Source: Paenibacillus larvae subsp. larvae (GTDB lineage Bacteria; Bacillota; Bacilli; Paenibacillales; NBRC-103111). From it: a stretch of DNA of 64,000 nucleotides. Shown in pieces: positions 52,620 to 61,812 of this stretch. Position numbers and translations under genes: made by a program. Position 1 is the first letter of the stretch. The number at the start of each line of letters is the position of its first letter. The notes under the pieces are model-generated. The model was not told where the DNA came from, did not search any database, and saw only the letters and a program-made list of their open reading frames with translations. Location: positions 1,426,001 to 1,490,000 of the forward strand of contig NZ_CP019687.1 in assembly GCF_002003265.1 (NCBI RefSeq), written 5' to 3'.

Positions 52620-53039
52620 ATGAGTCAAAGCGCTTTTATCTATTTTGCCCCGACTTCTGCGGTCTCTTCCCTTTCGCCGGAGGAGCTTAAGGAAAAACTG
52701 CTTTATTACCTGGACCAACTCACCAAAACAGCCCAGCAGTTGAACTGGGACTATGCGGATGCTGGTTTCCCATATACGATTGAAACTAAGCAGGAAGCCA
52801 AAGATCAGTGGTTTTATTTAAAAGGAACGAACTTTTTGTACAAGCATATCGTATTTGGAGTAGGCCGCGAACAGGCGGATGGGGAGGATCGCTCCTTTGT
52901 ACAGATTGTCCTTCCTGATGATTGCACTCCCGGGGACAAATCTAAGGGAAACGAATTCGGCAAGTTTTTGGCCCGCCATCTAAAAGCACAATTAAAGCTG
53001 TTTAATGGACGCACTATGCACTTTCAACCACGTAAATAA
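52620..53039 (+). CDS. DUF1885 family protein
   Basis: About 139 residues starting MSQSAFIYFAPTSAV at ATG 52620, with GGAGG upstream; an ATG at 52581 has no ribosome site. The alpha/beta sequence (WFYLKGTNFLYKHIVFGVG) fits the DUF1885 family of Bacillales, of unknown function. Confidence 0.65.
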   Translation: MSQSAFIYFAPTSAVSSLSPEELKEKLLYYLDQLTKTAQQLNWDYADAGFPYTIETKQEAKDQWFYLKGTNFLYKHIVFGVGREQADGEDRSFVQIVLPDDCTPGDKSKGNEFGKFLARHLKAQLKLFNGRTMHFQPRK

Positions 53040-53069
53040 CAGTCTTGATTCAGATGCTTTACATGCTTG

Positions 53070-53099
53070 AAACGCCCTTCCTTTTCGGGAAGGGCGTTT
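53070..53099. terminator. Bidirectional terminator
   Basis: AAACGCCCTTCC and GGAAGGGCGTTT around a short T-rich loop separate the convergent DUF1885 and DUF1292 genes. Confidence 0.8.
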
Positions 53100-53113
53100 G
53101 AAATGGCAAAATC

Positions 53114-53428
53114 TCACTCCGCATTCTCTTCTTCAAGAATTTGGTTATAAATGGTTACTACACGGTCCCATTCTTCCTGGCTTTCAATCCCGGTAAGGAA
53201 GGATTCGTCCCCTTCTTCATCATAGCGGAAAATAACCGCTCCTTCTTCCGGATTGTTTCGTTCTAATAAAACGGCGTATTGCTGATTTCCGTCCTCAAAC
53301 ATGTAGATCAGTTCCATCTCACGTTCTACATCATTCTCATCCGTAAAGATGATTACACCGTCTTCATGATCATGGTCATGGTTGTGATCGTGGCCACAGC
53401 CGCAGTTGTCGTGATTATGTTCGCTCAT
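53114..53428 (-). CDS. DUF1292 family protein with His-rich N-terminus
   Basis: A 104-residue protein. After a metal-binding-looking start (HNHDNCGCGHDHNHDHDHED) comes the DUF1292 fold (IIFTDENDVEREMELIYMFE, YAVLLERN, EGAVIFRYDEEG), as in B. subtilis YrzB. The His/Cys run could bind zinc or nickel; the family role is unknown. Confidence 0.8.
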   Translation of the reverse strand: MSEHNHDNCGCGHDHNHDHDHEDGVIIFTDENDVEREMELIYMFEDGNQQYAVLLERNNPEEGAVIFRYDEEGDESFLTGIESQEEWDRVVTIYNQILEEENAE

Positions 53429-53485
53429 GACTCGAACCTCATTTCATGTAGGTTTATTACTTATTACCCATGTATCGTACCATGT

Positions 53486-54496
53486 TCATCCAGGCAGGTC
53501 AAACTCAGTCCTGTAAGGAATTTCAGTTTCTTTAGCTGTTTTATCATGGCAAGGGGTAATCGGTCCTCTTCGATTATTCTTTTCATTTTCTTCCAAAATA
53601 TGATTAAAAAAACGTTTAACTTTGCCGACATATAACTGTGGGGACTTAGCATAGGACCCAACATGCTGAGCTCCGGAGGTCTGCCAGTATGAAAACATAT
53701 CAGAATGGCATTCGAACATTCTTTTACTTTCCGTGTACGGAATTGCCTCATCATGTTCACTGTGTATAAACAATATGGGTCTAGGGTAAATACGCTCGGC
53801 AGCCGCTTGCACATCCACATCATCAGGGCTGACCTTCATGATAGGCGGCAGAAGCCTGAGAATGAGCGCTGTAAAAGGAAAATGGGGAAGCCCCGACCAA
53901 ACAGGAAGATTATCCCTGACATAAGGGGTTAACCTGTGAAACGGGCTGTCAGCAACGACTCCCATTACATCAGGCTCTTCTCCGGCAGCCAGAATAGAAG
54001 TGGCTGCACCCATCGAATATCCAATAAGTCCGATAGGCTGTGAAGGCTCCTTCTCCTTTACCCAATCTATGGCTCCCAGCAGATCCTGTTTCTCATGGTA
54101 CCCCACGGTTGTCATGGTTCCTTCGGATTCACCGCAATTCCGGAAATCGAACATCACCACCTGGAATTCTTCAGAGATCAGATCTTTGGCAAATGCAAGC
54201 ATAGGAAGCCCTAATTCCAACCTCGTTCCGGCATATCCGTGAGCCAGGATCAAAGTCATCTTGGCGGGCGGAGTCAAAGCTGGGATAAACCATCCTTGCA
54301 AACGTACATCTTTAGACCTGCTTGCAAATGAAATGGGTTCATATGTAAGACCGTAACGGTCCGGGGAATCGTCCACCGTTTTCCGTTTCGGATGAGTAAG
54401 CTGCCAGCCGACATAAAGAGTAATTCCTGAACAGCAGGCTATTAAAACAATTAGAACAAATAAGAATAACCACAACCACCACAACCACCACCACAT
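53486..54496 (-). CDS. Membrane-anchored alpha/beta hydrolase
   Basis: This 336-residue protein has an N-terminal membrane helix, then an alpha/beta hydrolase: LILAHGYAGTRLE near residue 82, nucleophile Ser in LIGYSMGAATS near 165, and His in TSGAQHVGSYAKSP near 284. It resembles YqkD-type or acyl-peptidase-like hydrolases of Bacillales. The substrate is unknown. Confidence 0.8.
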   Translation of the reverse strand: MWWWLWWLWLFLFVLIVLIACCSGITLYVGWQLTHPKRKTVDDSPDRYGLTYEPISFASRSKDVRLQGWFIPALTPPAKMTLILAHGYAGTRLELGLPMLAFAKDLISEEFQVVMFDFRNCGESEGTMTTVGYHEKQDLLGAIDWVKEKEPSQPIGLIGYSMGAATSILAAGEEPDVMGVVADSPFHRLTPYVRDNLPVWSGLPHFPFTALILRLLPPIMKVSPDDVDVQAAAERIYPRPILFIHSEHDEAIPYTESKRMFECHSDMFSYWQTSGAQHVGSYAKSPQLYVGKVKRFFNHILEENEKNNRRGPITPCHDKTAKETEIPYRTEFDLPG

Positions 54497-54597
54497 AGAC
54501 CTATTGACTCCTTTAGCAAGGATAATGGAAATTTGTAATTCCTTTCTTGGACATGTAAACTAATAGACAAGCTAGTAATCTTTAGGAGGTGTAATGC

Positions 54598-54780
54598 TTG
54601 ACTGGCTCGTGCGAGTTGGATAGGGAGATTGAACAGCTAAAAGTACAGTTAAAGCACGCTGCTGAAGAGAACCAGTATAATTTTCACCATCCCAAGGTAT
54701 TGGAACTCAGCGAAAAACTGGATAAGCTGATCGTAAAAATGATGAAAGAAGAGCCGTCCTACTTCGGACAGCCTTCCTAA
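54598..54780 (+). CDS. Spo0E-like aspartyl-phosphate phosphatase
   Basis: The 60-residue helical hairpin protein contains VLELSEKLDKLIVKMM near residues 37-52, close to the SQELD motif of Spo0E phosphatases. These remove phosphate from Spo0A and delay sporulation. The TTG start follows AGGAGGTG; an ATG at 54595 in another frame stops at once. Confidence 0.75.
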   Translation: MTGSCELDREIEQLKVQLKHAAEENQYNFHHPKVLELSEKLDKLIVKMMKEEPSYFGQPS

Positions 54781-54786
54781 TTCCTC

Positions 54787-55263
54787 TTATGCGGACTCTT
54801 GTTTCAATAGTTTCCGGTATTGCAGATACATGACCAACCGCCAAGGGAGCAGCATACCGAAGGCAAGCAGGAAGAAAATGGCCCCTGTTTGCGGTAAAGT
54901 CACGAATTCTTCAATATAGGTATGCATCGCCATGCGGATGGCAAGCAGTATCAATAAGATGAAGATAAAGGCTTTGGACCGGTGCAGGTATACCTCATCG
55001 TTTATTTTATAGAATCGGGATGTCCGGATCAGCGGGTAAGAGAAAAATATGGCCCCTACTGCAAAAGCAAGCAGCCCCCATGTTACTGGTATTCTCGTAA
55101 AGGGAGCTATAAACATCAAGAATCCTGTGCTCATCCCTACGGGTGGCATAATAATTTTCTTTGCGTTCGTCGGTTTTTTGGTAGCCCGGACCCTAATCAA
55201 AATTACCATCAAGGCCGCTCCCAAGGAACCGAGCAAAGAAGCTACATGTAGATACGATGTCAC
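54787..55263 (-). CDS. CcdC-family membrane protein
   Basis: About 158 residues from GTG 55263, which has AGGAGG seven bases upstream. Four to five membrane helices; KIIMPPVGMSTGFLMFIAPF and RSKAFIFILLILLAIRMAMH match CcdC (YneJ) of Bacillus, found near cytochrome c biogenesis genes. Role unclear. Confidence 0.75.
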   Translation of the reverse strand: MTSYLHVASLLGSLGAALMVILIRVRATKKPTNAKKIIMPPVGMSTGFLMFIAPFTRIPVTWGLLAFAVGAIFFSYPLIRTSRFYKINDEVYLHRSKAFIFILLILLAIRMAMHTYIEEFVTLPQTGAIFFLLAFGMLLPWRLVMYLQYRKLLKQESA

Positions 55264-55439
55264 GGTAGCTCCTCCTATCTCTTGTTTGCTAGTAATCAAT
55301 TTCACCGCCAACTTATGGTATTATGAAATTGATTTTACTTTATATTGATTATTATAGCATTGCTTAGCATACATACAAGAGTAAACCTGCTAAGCTGTTA
55401 AGTATATTTTAACATGTCAGGAAAGTGAGGCCGACATCT

Positions 55440-56186
55440 GTGAAGCTGTATATGTTAGGCACTGGCAGCGCATTTGCCAAACGTTACTACAACAATAATG
55501 CCCTTTTTACTGCCCCCTCCGGATTTACACTTCTCGTCGACTGCGGAAACTCCGCACTGCGAGCTATGCACGAGGTAGGAGTCTTTATTGATCAGATCAA
55601 TGCTATTTTGATCACCCACCTCCATTCGGACCATGCGGGAGGACTGGAGGAATTCGGTTTCCGGATGCGTTTCGAAAATGCCCGAAAGCCCCATCTGTAT
55701 ATCGCCTCTTCTTTGCGCGAAGCTGTATGGGAACATGTGCTCAAAGGCGGTATGGAAAATATCGGTGACGGATTAACACAGCTTGAGGATTACTTCCATG
55801 TCCATGTCCTGGAAGAGAGAAAGCCGTTTCAACTGGCGCCAGACCTTCAAATCGAACTGATTCGTACCCGGCATATCCCGCATAAGCCAAGTTATTCCCT
55901 TGTAATAAATAATCAGATGTTCTACAGTGCTGATATGGTATTCACACCTGAATTGCTGATCAAGGAAATGGTCAAGGAAAGAAATATCCGTTATATTCTG
56001 CATGACTGCCAATTTACCCCTCCTGGAGCCGTACATGCTACACTCGAAGAACTGCTCACTCTTCCGGAAGAAATACAGTCCCGGGTTTATTTAATGCACT
56101 ATGGAGATAATAAACAAGATTATGTTGGCCGGACAGGCAGAATGACCTTCATAGAGCAGCATCAAACTTATGAATTTGATATTTGA
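55440..56186 (+). CDS. Metallo-beta-lactamase-fold hydrolase
   Basis: About 248 residues. The start GTG 55440 has GAGG nine bases upstream; the in-frame GTG 55425 is too near that site. Metal-binding motif ITHLHSDHAGGLEEFG near residue 60, later histidines in TRHIPHKPSYS and LMHYGDN, and an Asp in FYSADMVFT. The layout resembles RNase Z-like or phosphodiesterase MBL enzymes. Substrate unknown. Confidence 0.75.
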   Translation: MKLYMLGTGSAFAKRYYNNNALFTAPSGFTLLVDCGNSALRAMHEVGVFIDQINAILITHLHSDHAGGLEEFGFRMRFENARKPHLYIASSLREAVWEHVLKGGMENIGDGLTQLEDYFHVHVLEERKPFQLAPDLQIELIRTRHIPHKPSYSLVINNQMFYSADMVFTPELLIKEMVKERNIRYILHDCQFTPPGAVHATLEELLTLPEEIQSRVYLMHYGDNKQDYVGRTGRMTFIEQHQTYEFDI

Positions 56187-56276
56187 AATTGTAAGGATCA
56201 GGAAAAACGATTCATTGTCTTTTTAGAAGGCGCCAAACATTCCGGATCCTGCGAAAGATTACTTCAGCATGTTCGC

Positions 56277-56307
56277 AAAAAAAGCCGGACTTCGAGAGTC
56301 CGGCTTT
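56277..56307 (-). terminator. Terminator of the DUF3892 gene
   Basis: AAAGCCGGACT and AGTCCGGCTTT form an 11-base stem, with seven T on the leftward strand. Confidence 0.8.
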
Positions 56308-56316
56308 GGGTATCAT

Positions 56317-56543
56317 TCAAAACATCGGGAGATTATCCAAATTGTTCGTCGGGTCTCCATCAGCATCACCACGAAGATAAGTTCCCCATCTCTTCCTTTA
56401 AACGCATTTACACCGGCAATATTTCCATTCTGCACTTCAGCCAGAGCCTGGCTGTAATCGAGCACGCGTCCGGTTGAAGTTTTAAATGCAGTCAAATCAC
56501 CGTCTCCATTTTTTTGCACAGCAACGATTGTTTCACGTTCCAC
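56317..56543 (-). pseudogene. DUF3892 family gene with a one-base frameshift
   Basis: From GTG 56543 (GGGAGG upstream) the frame reads VERETIVAVQKNGDGDLTAF and TGRVLDYSQALAEVQNGNIA, as in DUF3892. Near 56380 it drifts into ELIFVVMLMETRR. One more T there would give the expected RGDADGDPTNNLDNLP ending, with TGA at 56317-56319. A recent deletion or sequencing error is likely. Confidence 0.7.
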
Positions 56544-56720
56544 AGAGTTTCCTCCCTTTTCCAAGATTAGCTATAGTATGTTCGGCAGTTGGAAAACTAT
56601 TCGGTAAAAGGTTTATCACAATGAAATTACGGAATTTTTTTCTTGCAAGAAAGGATTTGGCTTTTGTACAGAGAAATGTAATTTTTGTGATAAAGTGTAT
56701 GAAACGGAGGATTTGAACTG

Positions 56721-58349
56721 ATGCCCTTCCAAGCAGTTTGCTCCCTTTACGCCCTCGTTATGACATTCATCTCCCTGATCTATGGATACTCAGAGTCTCC
56801 CCTTCTAATGATTAGTTCCCTTTTCATTTTTCTTTACACCCTGGTTGTTAAGTCTCCGTATGAACCGCTTTATGCTCTTATCAGACTTACTGCTTTGTGC
56901 GGGCTTCATTATGCCAGTCAGTTGGATTGGAGCCTGACCTTGTATTTATTGACGATCGCCCAAGATTACTATACCTACCGAAACCGGAAATTCAGAATTG
57001 TATTATATACGGCCTACTTGAATAGTTATATTATGATCTGCATGCAAACTTCAGATCTTCTTTCGCTTCAACTTCCTGTCACTATCGTCTTCTATATTCT
57101 TAATTTTATCTGTGTTATTACCATTTCAAAAAAAATAGTGAGGTTGGCACAGTCTGCCGAGACGCTTAACCGGGAGCGCAATATGTTGATTACCCACGAT
57201 ACCTTGACTGGTCTTTGGAATTACGAGGAATGCCATAAGCGGCTCTCACAGCTGCTGGAAAATACAAAAAGTGCCCTTCTTGTTATTATTGATTGTACAG
57301 ATCTAAAGACGATGAACAACACAAAGGGATTCCAGGCTGTAGATACAATGCTGAAACAAATTGCCGATTTGCTGAACATTTTATTTAGTGAAGCAGAAAT
57401 TATTGCCAGGTATGGAGGGGACGAGTTTGCGGTTGCATTTACCTATGACAACAAGGAAACAGCAGTCTCCTCTGTACAGCAGTATCTTGATTACATTTTA
57501 CCTAATTTGACCGGAATCGGTGTGACCTATGGTATTGCCTGCTACCCGGATGACGGCTCTACTAAGGATGATCTGGTATTGGAGGCGGAACATCAGTTAT
57601 ATCAAAGAAAGAGGGATAAATGGCTGAAAAAGGAAGAGCATCTCCTAAGAACAGAAAAACTAAGAGTTGTGGGGGAGCTTGCTTCCGGGATGGCTCATGA
57701 AATCCGCAATCCCCTTACGACTGTTAAAGGTTTTCTTCAGATTGCCAAGGAAAATGAGTACAACATCAGGAACTGGTATGAGCTGATCATGGATGAAATC
57801 AAAAGGATGAGTGAGCTGACATCAGAATTTCTCCAGTTTTCCAAGCCCCATGCTATCCAATTCCGTATTCATTCTCTACACAGCTGTATATTGAGGGTCA
57901 TCTGGCTAACTAGTGCAGAAGGAACAAAACTCGGTCATGAAGTCGTATATCAGGCTCCCGCTGAAGATGCTTATGTTTTGATGGACGAGGATAAAATCGT
58001 TCAGATGCTGATGAATTTAATTAAAAATGCCTATGAAGCCATGCAAAAAAAGGGAAAAGTTACGCTTCGCCTTTCCCGTCTGAAAGAAGATGTCGTTTTG
58101 GAGGTGGAAGATACGGGAACAGGCATTCCCCAAGATAGAGTGGAAAAAATCTTTACTCCTTTTTATACAACAAAAGAAACAGGTACCGGTCTCGGCCTTT
58201 CTATCTGCCATAAGATCGTTCAGGATCACGGAGGAACGATGGAAGTAGAGAGCTTCCCCGAAAACGGTACCAAATTTATCATTACATTTCCGATTGCAGA
58301 AGGGCATCCCTCATCTCTGCTTCCTCTCGGATCTGGTTCATCAAGTTAA
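56721..58349 (+). CDS. Membrane sensor histidine kinase with a GGDEF domain
   Basis: The 542-residue protein has, in order: five or so membrane helices to about residue 145, a GGDEF domain with intact YGGDEFAVAF at 231-240 but a variant IDCTDLKTMNN substrate segment near 195, a HisKA helix with phospho-acceptor His326 in GMAHEIRNPLTTVKGF, and an ATPase domain with DTGTGIPQDRVEKIF and TGLGLSICHKI. The kinase half resembles KinB/KinC-like sporulation kinases. GGDEF and kinase in one chain is uncommon. It may make, bind or merely resemble a c-di-GMP module. Confidence 0.85.
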   Translation: MPFQAVCSLYALVMTFISLIYGYSESPLLMISSLFIFLYTLVVKSPYEPLYALIRLTALCGLHYASQLDWSLTLYLLTIAQDYYTYRNRKFRIVLYTAYLNSYIMICMQTSDLLSLQLPVTIVFYILNFICVITISKKIVRLAQSAETLNRERNMLITHDTLTGLWNYEECHKRLSQLLENTKSALLVIIDCTDLKTMNNTKGFQAVDTMLKQIADLLNILFSEAEIIARYGGDEFAVAFTYDNKETAVSSVQQYLDYILPNLTGIGVTYGIACYPDDGSTKDDLVLEAEHQLYQRKRDKWLKKEEHLLRTEKLRVVGELASGMAHEIRNPLTTVKGFLQIAKENEYNIRNWYELIMDEIKRMSELTSEFLQFSKPHAIQFRIHSLHSCILRVIWLTSAEGTKLGHEVVYQAPAEDAYVLMDEDKIVQMLMNLIKNAYEAMQKKGKVTLRLSRLKEDVVLEVEDTGTGIPQDRVEKIFTPFYTTKETGTGLGLSICHKIVQDHGGTMEVESFPENGTKFIITFPIAEGHPSSLLPLGSGSSS

Positions 58350-58354
58350 TGAAT

Positions 58355-58792
58355 TCATAGGGCTTTTGCCATGCGAACGTGCAGAATCCCCGCGTCATAA
58401 AAAGGTTCAATAGGAAGAGTCTCATAACCCAGTTTTTGATAAAATTTTTCTGCTTGGCACTGAGCATCCAGCACCGCATACTCATAGCCTGCATCATGGG
58501 CCTGATCCTCCATTCCAAGAACAAGAACACGGCCCAGTCCCTGTCCTCTGTATTTCTTCCTAACAGCGATACGCTGAAGCTTGGCGGTACTGGAATCATA
58601 GGCTCTCCATCTTGCCGCTCCCGCATAGTCTCCGTCTATCTCAATCAGCACATGATGGCAAGACTCGGGTGTATGATCAAAATCGTCAAATTCTTCTTCA
58701 AGCAGGACCTGTTGTTCGCTTACAAAAACTTCCCGTCTGATCACGAGGCAGGCCTCTAATTGTTCCATGGATTCAACACGTATAAATTTCAT
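58355..58792 (-). CDS. GNAT N-acetyltransferase
   Basis: A 145-residue GNAT protein. LQRIAVRKKYRGQGLGRVLV near residues 71-90 carries the acetyl-CoA R-x-x-G-x-G/A loop, and YAVLDAQCQAEKFYQKLGYE is the usual C-terminal part. Substrate unknown. It is convergent with the histidine kinase, only five bases between stops. Confidence 0.8.
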   Translation of the reverse strand: MKFIRVESMEQLEACLVIRREVFVSEQQVLLEEEFDDFDHTPESCHHVLIEIDGDYAGAARWRAYDSSTAKLQRIAVRKKYRGQGLGRVLVLGMEDQAHDAGYEYAVLDAQCQAEKFYQKLGYETLPIEPFYDAGILHVRMAKAL

Positions 58793-59155
58793 GCAGATTG
58801 TCTCCCTTCGAGCTTAATATACAAGCATACATGATAGCGCATTACGCAAAGATTGTCTATTTTGCCGGAACCTGAATCCGGAACAAAAGAGTCCTATATG
58901 CATTAGGGAGCTTGATACAAGGATTTCACCGTTCCGATTTAATAAATTTGAGCATAAAATAAAGCAGAAATGCTTTTGGAGTTGTTACCATTTTATCCTA
59001 TAACGGCACGCCTCTCCCTTTTGCCCAATATCGTTTTATTAAAATCCATGCAATGCACAATAGTTTTTCGATACTTTGATTTCATCCATGGAAACGCTTA
59101 AAAACGAAGGGCATACAAAAGGAGAAACCTCTATGGTTCCTCCTTTTCTTTCGGC
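58793..59155. other. Non-coding stretch with a leftward terminator
   Basis: No convincing ORF. AAAAGGAG and CTCCTTTT at about 59117-59147 form the leftward terminator of the GNAT-facing side. The remainder is AT-rich upstream sequence of the acetyltransferase. Confidence 0.4.
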
Positions 59156-59608
59156 CTAATCAAGCTTGTGGCTGATCCAGCCAATAAGGATACCAAGAAG
59201 GCTTCCTCCAAGCACTTCAACAGGTAAATGTCCAATCCGTTCCCTTAATTGCTTATCTCTTCTTAAATGGTACTGGCCCGGATGAAGACCTGCAAGCTTT
59301 TCCACCTGAACATCCAGTGCATTGACTTCTTTAGCAATTTCACCTGCTTCAAGTCGTACGCCCATGGCATCATACATGACGATAAGTCCAAAAATGGCCC
59401 CGAGTGCAAATTCGGAGGAAGTCACCCCATTCCGGAGCGCCAAGTAAGTCGCGAGTGAAGCAACACCGGCCGAGTGGGAACTTGGCATGCCGCCCGGACG
59501 AACCAACTCCGACAAATCCCAATCGCCTGTCTGTGCAAATTTCCAAGGTATCTTTAGAAGTTGTGCTGTTCCAAAGCCAGTTAAGGCCGTAAGCAAAGAT
59601 TTATTCAT
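59156..59608 (-). CDS. Divergent PAP2-family membrane protein (YuiD-like)
   Basis: The 150-residue protein has PGGMPSSHSAGVASLATYLA near residue 38, the conserved Ser-His segment of the DUF212/YuiD branch of PAP2 phosphatases, and DAMGVRLEAGEIAKEVN near 85. Four membrane helices. It probably dephosphorylates a membrane lipid; the reaction is not known. Confidence 0.8.
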   Translation of the reverse strand: MNKSLLTALTGFGTAQLLKIPWKFAQTGDWDLSELVRPGGMPSSHSAGVASLATYLALRNGVTSSEFALGAIFGLIVMYDAMGVRLEAGEIAKEVNALDVQVEKLAGLHPGQYHLRRDKQLRERIGHLPVEVLGGSLLGILIGWISHKLD

Positions 59609-59763
59609 ATCCTCACCTCTAGGTTATCATCCTCCCGCCCATTCGTTTCTATGCAAAAGATATTGTATAATAGCAGGTAGGGTGACTTACTTATTTAGAT
59701 GCGAACATAGCCCTGAGAAGCTGTCCGCATCCCATCAACTTGTATACAAAAGGAGTTTGATGT

Positions 59764-60189
59764 ATGAATATCGCATTTTTTTTACTGCCTAAGCAGGAAG
59801 TAGTTACTACCAACGTAAATGCCACCCTTAGACAAACCTTAGAACGCATGGAATACCACCGTTATACAGCAGTGCCTGTATTGAGCGATGACGGCAAGTA
59901 TATGGGAACGGTGACAGAAGGAGATCTTTTATGGTTCCTTAAAAATTCTAAAGATATCACGTTCGAGAACGCTCACAGACACCAATTATCTGAAGTGCCG
60001 CTACGCATAAAAAACAGGCCCGTCCACATTTTTTCCAATATGGAAGACCTGATCGATCTTGCCAAAACTCAAAACTTTGTACCTATTGTGGATGACGCAG
60101 ATAAATTTATCGGAATCGTAAGAAGAAGTGACATTATAGAATACTGCTCCAAGCAGATGTTTCAGTCTTCCGGCATTTCCGGAAAATAA
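59764..60189 (+). CDS. CBS-domain pair protein
   Basis: The 141-residue protein is two CBS domains (residues about 8-62 and 78-134), with VPVLSDDGKYMGTVTEGDLL and VPIVDDADKFIGIVRRSDII. Such pairs bind adenosyl nucleotides and act as regulators. ATG follows AAGGAG. A large hairpin at 60235-60266 downstream acts as terminator. Confidence 0.85.
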   Translation: MNIAFFLLPKQEVVTTNVNATLRQTLERMEYHRYTAVPVLSDDGKYMGTVTEGDLLWFLKNSKDITFENAHRHQLSEVPLRIKNRPVHIFSNMEDLIDLAKTQNFVPIVDDADKFIGIVRRSDIIEYCSKQMFQSSGISGK

Positions 60190-60234
60190 AAGCCTTCTTA
60201 TAGCCCAAAATCAAATCATATAACATACTTGCCA

Positions 60235-60266
60235 GCCCTCCGCTTCCTGTATGAAGCTGGGAGGGC
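60235..60266 (+). terminator. Terminator of the CBS-protein gene
   Basis: GCCCTCC pairs with GGAGGGC, with an inner GCTTC/GAAGC stem, followed by AT-rich sequence. Confidence 0.65.
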
Positions 60267-60366
60267 CTTAATATTTTCGGGATCATTTCATATGCACTCC
60301 CCCTTTGATTAGCCGCCAGAAAATTGGGAACCCGCGTAGGCGGAGACTCTTTCTGGAAAATTTTTG

Positions 60367-60395
60367 TTTACAGAATCCCCATTCGAAATTATAAT
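60367..60395 (+). promoter_or_regulatory. Promoter of the opp remnant
   Basis: TTTACA (60367-60372), 17 bases, TATAAT (60390-60395), about 90 bases before the oppA start. Well conserved although the operon is broken. Confidence 0.6.
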
Positions 60396-60487
60396 AAAAT
60401 CAGTTCTTAATTCCTACTTAACAAATAGGTTTTATGTGTAATGGAATGTTTATATTTATTTTCCTACATGTTAAAAGGGAGGTTCCT

Positions 60488-60857
60488 ATGAAGAAACATT
60501 GGATAAAAGGCAGTACATTTATTCTGGCAGGGGCCCTGGTGTTAGCAGGTTGCAGTACGGATAATAAAAACAATGCGGTATCCCGGGCAAGCGGAAGCCC
60601 CGAACAAAAACAGAATTTTCCGGTTGTCCCTGACGGACGGACTCCTGCCGCGAACGTATCCAAGAGTCCCGCTGCAGCTCAAAACCGTAAGGATACAGTT
60701 GTTTCCGGGTTAACTACTCCGGAAGGTGTCTTTAATCCTTATTTCTATCACAACGGCTATGATGGAAATGCCTCAGACCCTATATTTGCATCCCTTGTAG
60801 ATTTGGATAAAGACGGGAAGCCTTACCCGAGACTGGCCGAGAAATGGGACATCTCGG
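60488..60857 (+). pseudogene. oppA: 5' remnant of an oligopeptide-binding lipoprotein gene
   Basis: From ATG 60488 (GGGAGG upstream): lipoprotein signal with LVLAGCSTD, then about 100 residues typical of SBP family 5 (TVVSGLTTPEGVFNPYFYHN, PRLAEKWDISD). At about 60857 the frame runs into oppD sequence, so the rest of oppA and all of oppB and oppC have been deleted. Confidence 0.8.
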
Positions 60858-61812
60858 ATTGCATACGATCTTTGAATCGGAAGCAGGAACGGTAAAAGCC
60901 GTGAATGATGTCAGCTTTCATATACAAAAAGGCGAAACCGTTTGTATTGTGGGGGAATCCGGTTGCGGGAAAAGTGTAACTGCCCTGTCGTTGATGAGAC
61001 TTGTACAAAGTCCCGGTAAAATTACCGGCGGAACCATCAAGTTTAAAGGCCAGGACCTTTTGCAAGCGACGGAAAAGGATATGCAGCGTCTTCGCGGCAA
61101 TGACATAGCGATGATTTTTCAGGAACCCATGTCGTCTCTCAATCCGGTTCTGACCATAGGCGAACAGATTATGGAGCCTTTGATTGAGCACCAATTGATA
61201 AGTAAAAAACAAGCCTTGGCCAAAGCCGTCGAACTAATTAAGCAAGTAGGAATACCTGGGGGCCGGGAAATCGCCGCCTCCTATCCCCATGAACTAAGCG
61301 GAGGAATGCTGCAGCGGATTATGATTGCCATCGCTCTAAGCAACGAACCCCAGCTTTTGATTGCGGATGAGCCAACTACTGCTTTGGATGTAACAATTCA
61401 GGCCCAGATTCTTGATCTTCTCCGCCAAATTAAGGAGAAATCAAGCACTTCCATTCTGCTTATAACCCACGATCTTGGAGTTGTTGCAGAAATGGCCGAC
61501 TATGTCATCGTCATGTATGCAGGAAAAATTGTAGAACAAGCCTCTGTATACGAATTGTTCCGTTCTCCTCAACATCCTTATACCAAAGGACTGTTGAAAT
61601 CCAAACCAGTTATCCGGCAGAACTTGAGAAGGCTCTACTCTATACCCGGCCAGGTTCCGAATCTGGTCAACCTTAGGGACTCCTGCCATTTTCATGACCG
61701 TTATTAACACTGTTTCCAATTGTGCCGGCAACAGCAGCCTCCGCTTAAAGAGATTACCGAAGGACATCAGGCAGCCTGCTGGCTGTATGAGGAGGAACAT
61801 GTACATGCCTGA
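60858..61812 (+). pseudogene. oppD: Oligopeptide ABC transporter ATPase OppD, 5'-truncated with a premature stop
   Basis: It begins at the deletion joint with HTIFESEAGTVKAVNDVSF, so the first ten or so residues are lost. Walker A GESGCGKS, signature LSGGMLQR and Walker B LLIADEPTTALD are intact. A TAA at 61705-61707 cuts the peptide-transporter C-terminal zone after CHFHDRY; the same frame continues to TGA 61810-61812 (EITEGHQAACWLYEEE), overlapping oppF. Not functional as a transporter without OppB/C. Confidence 0.8.
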
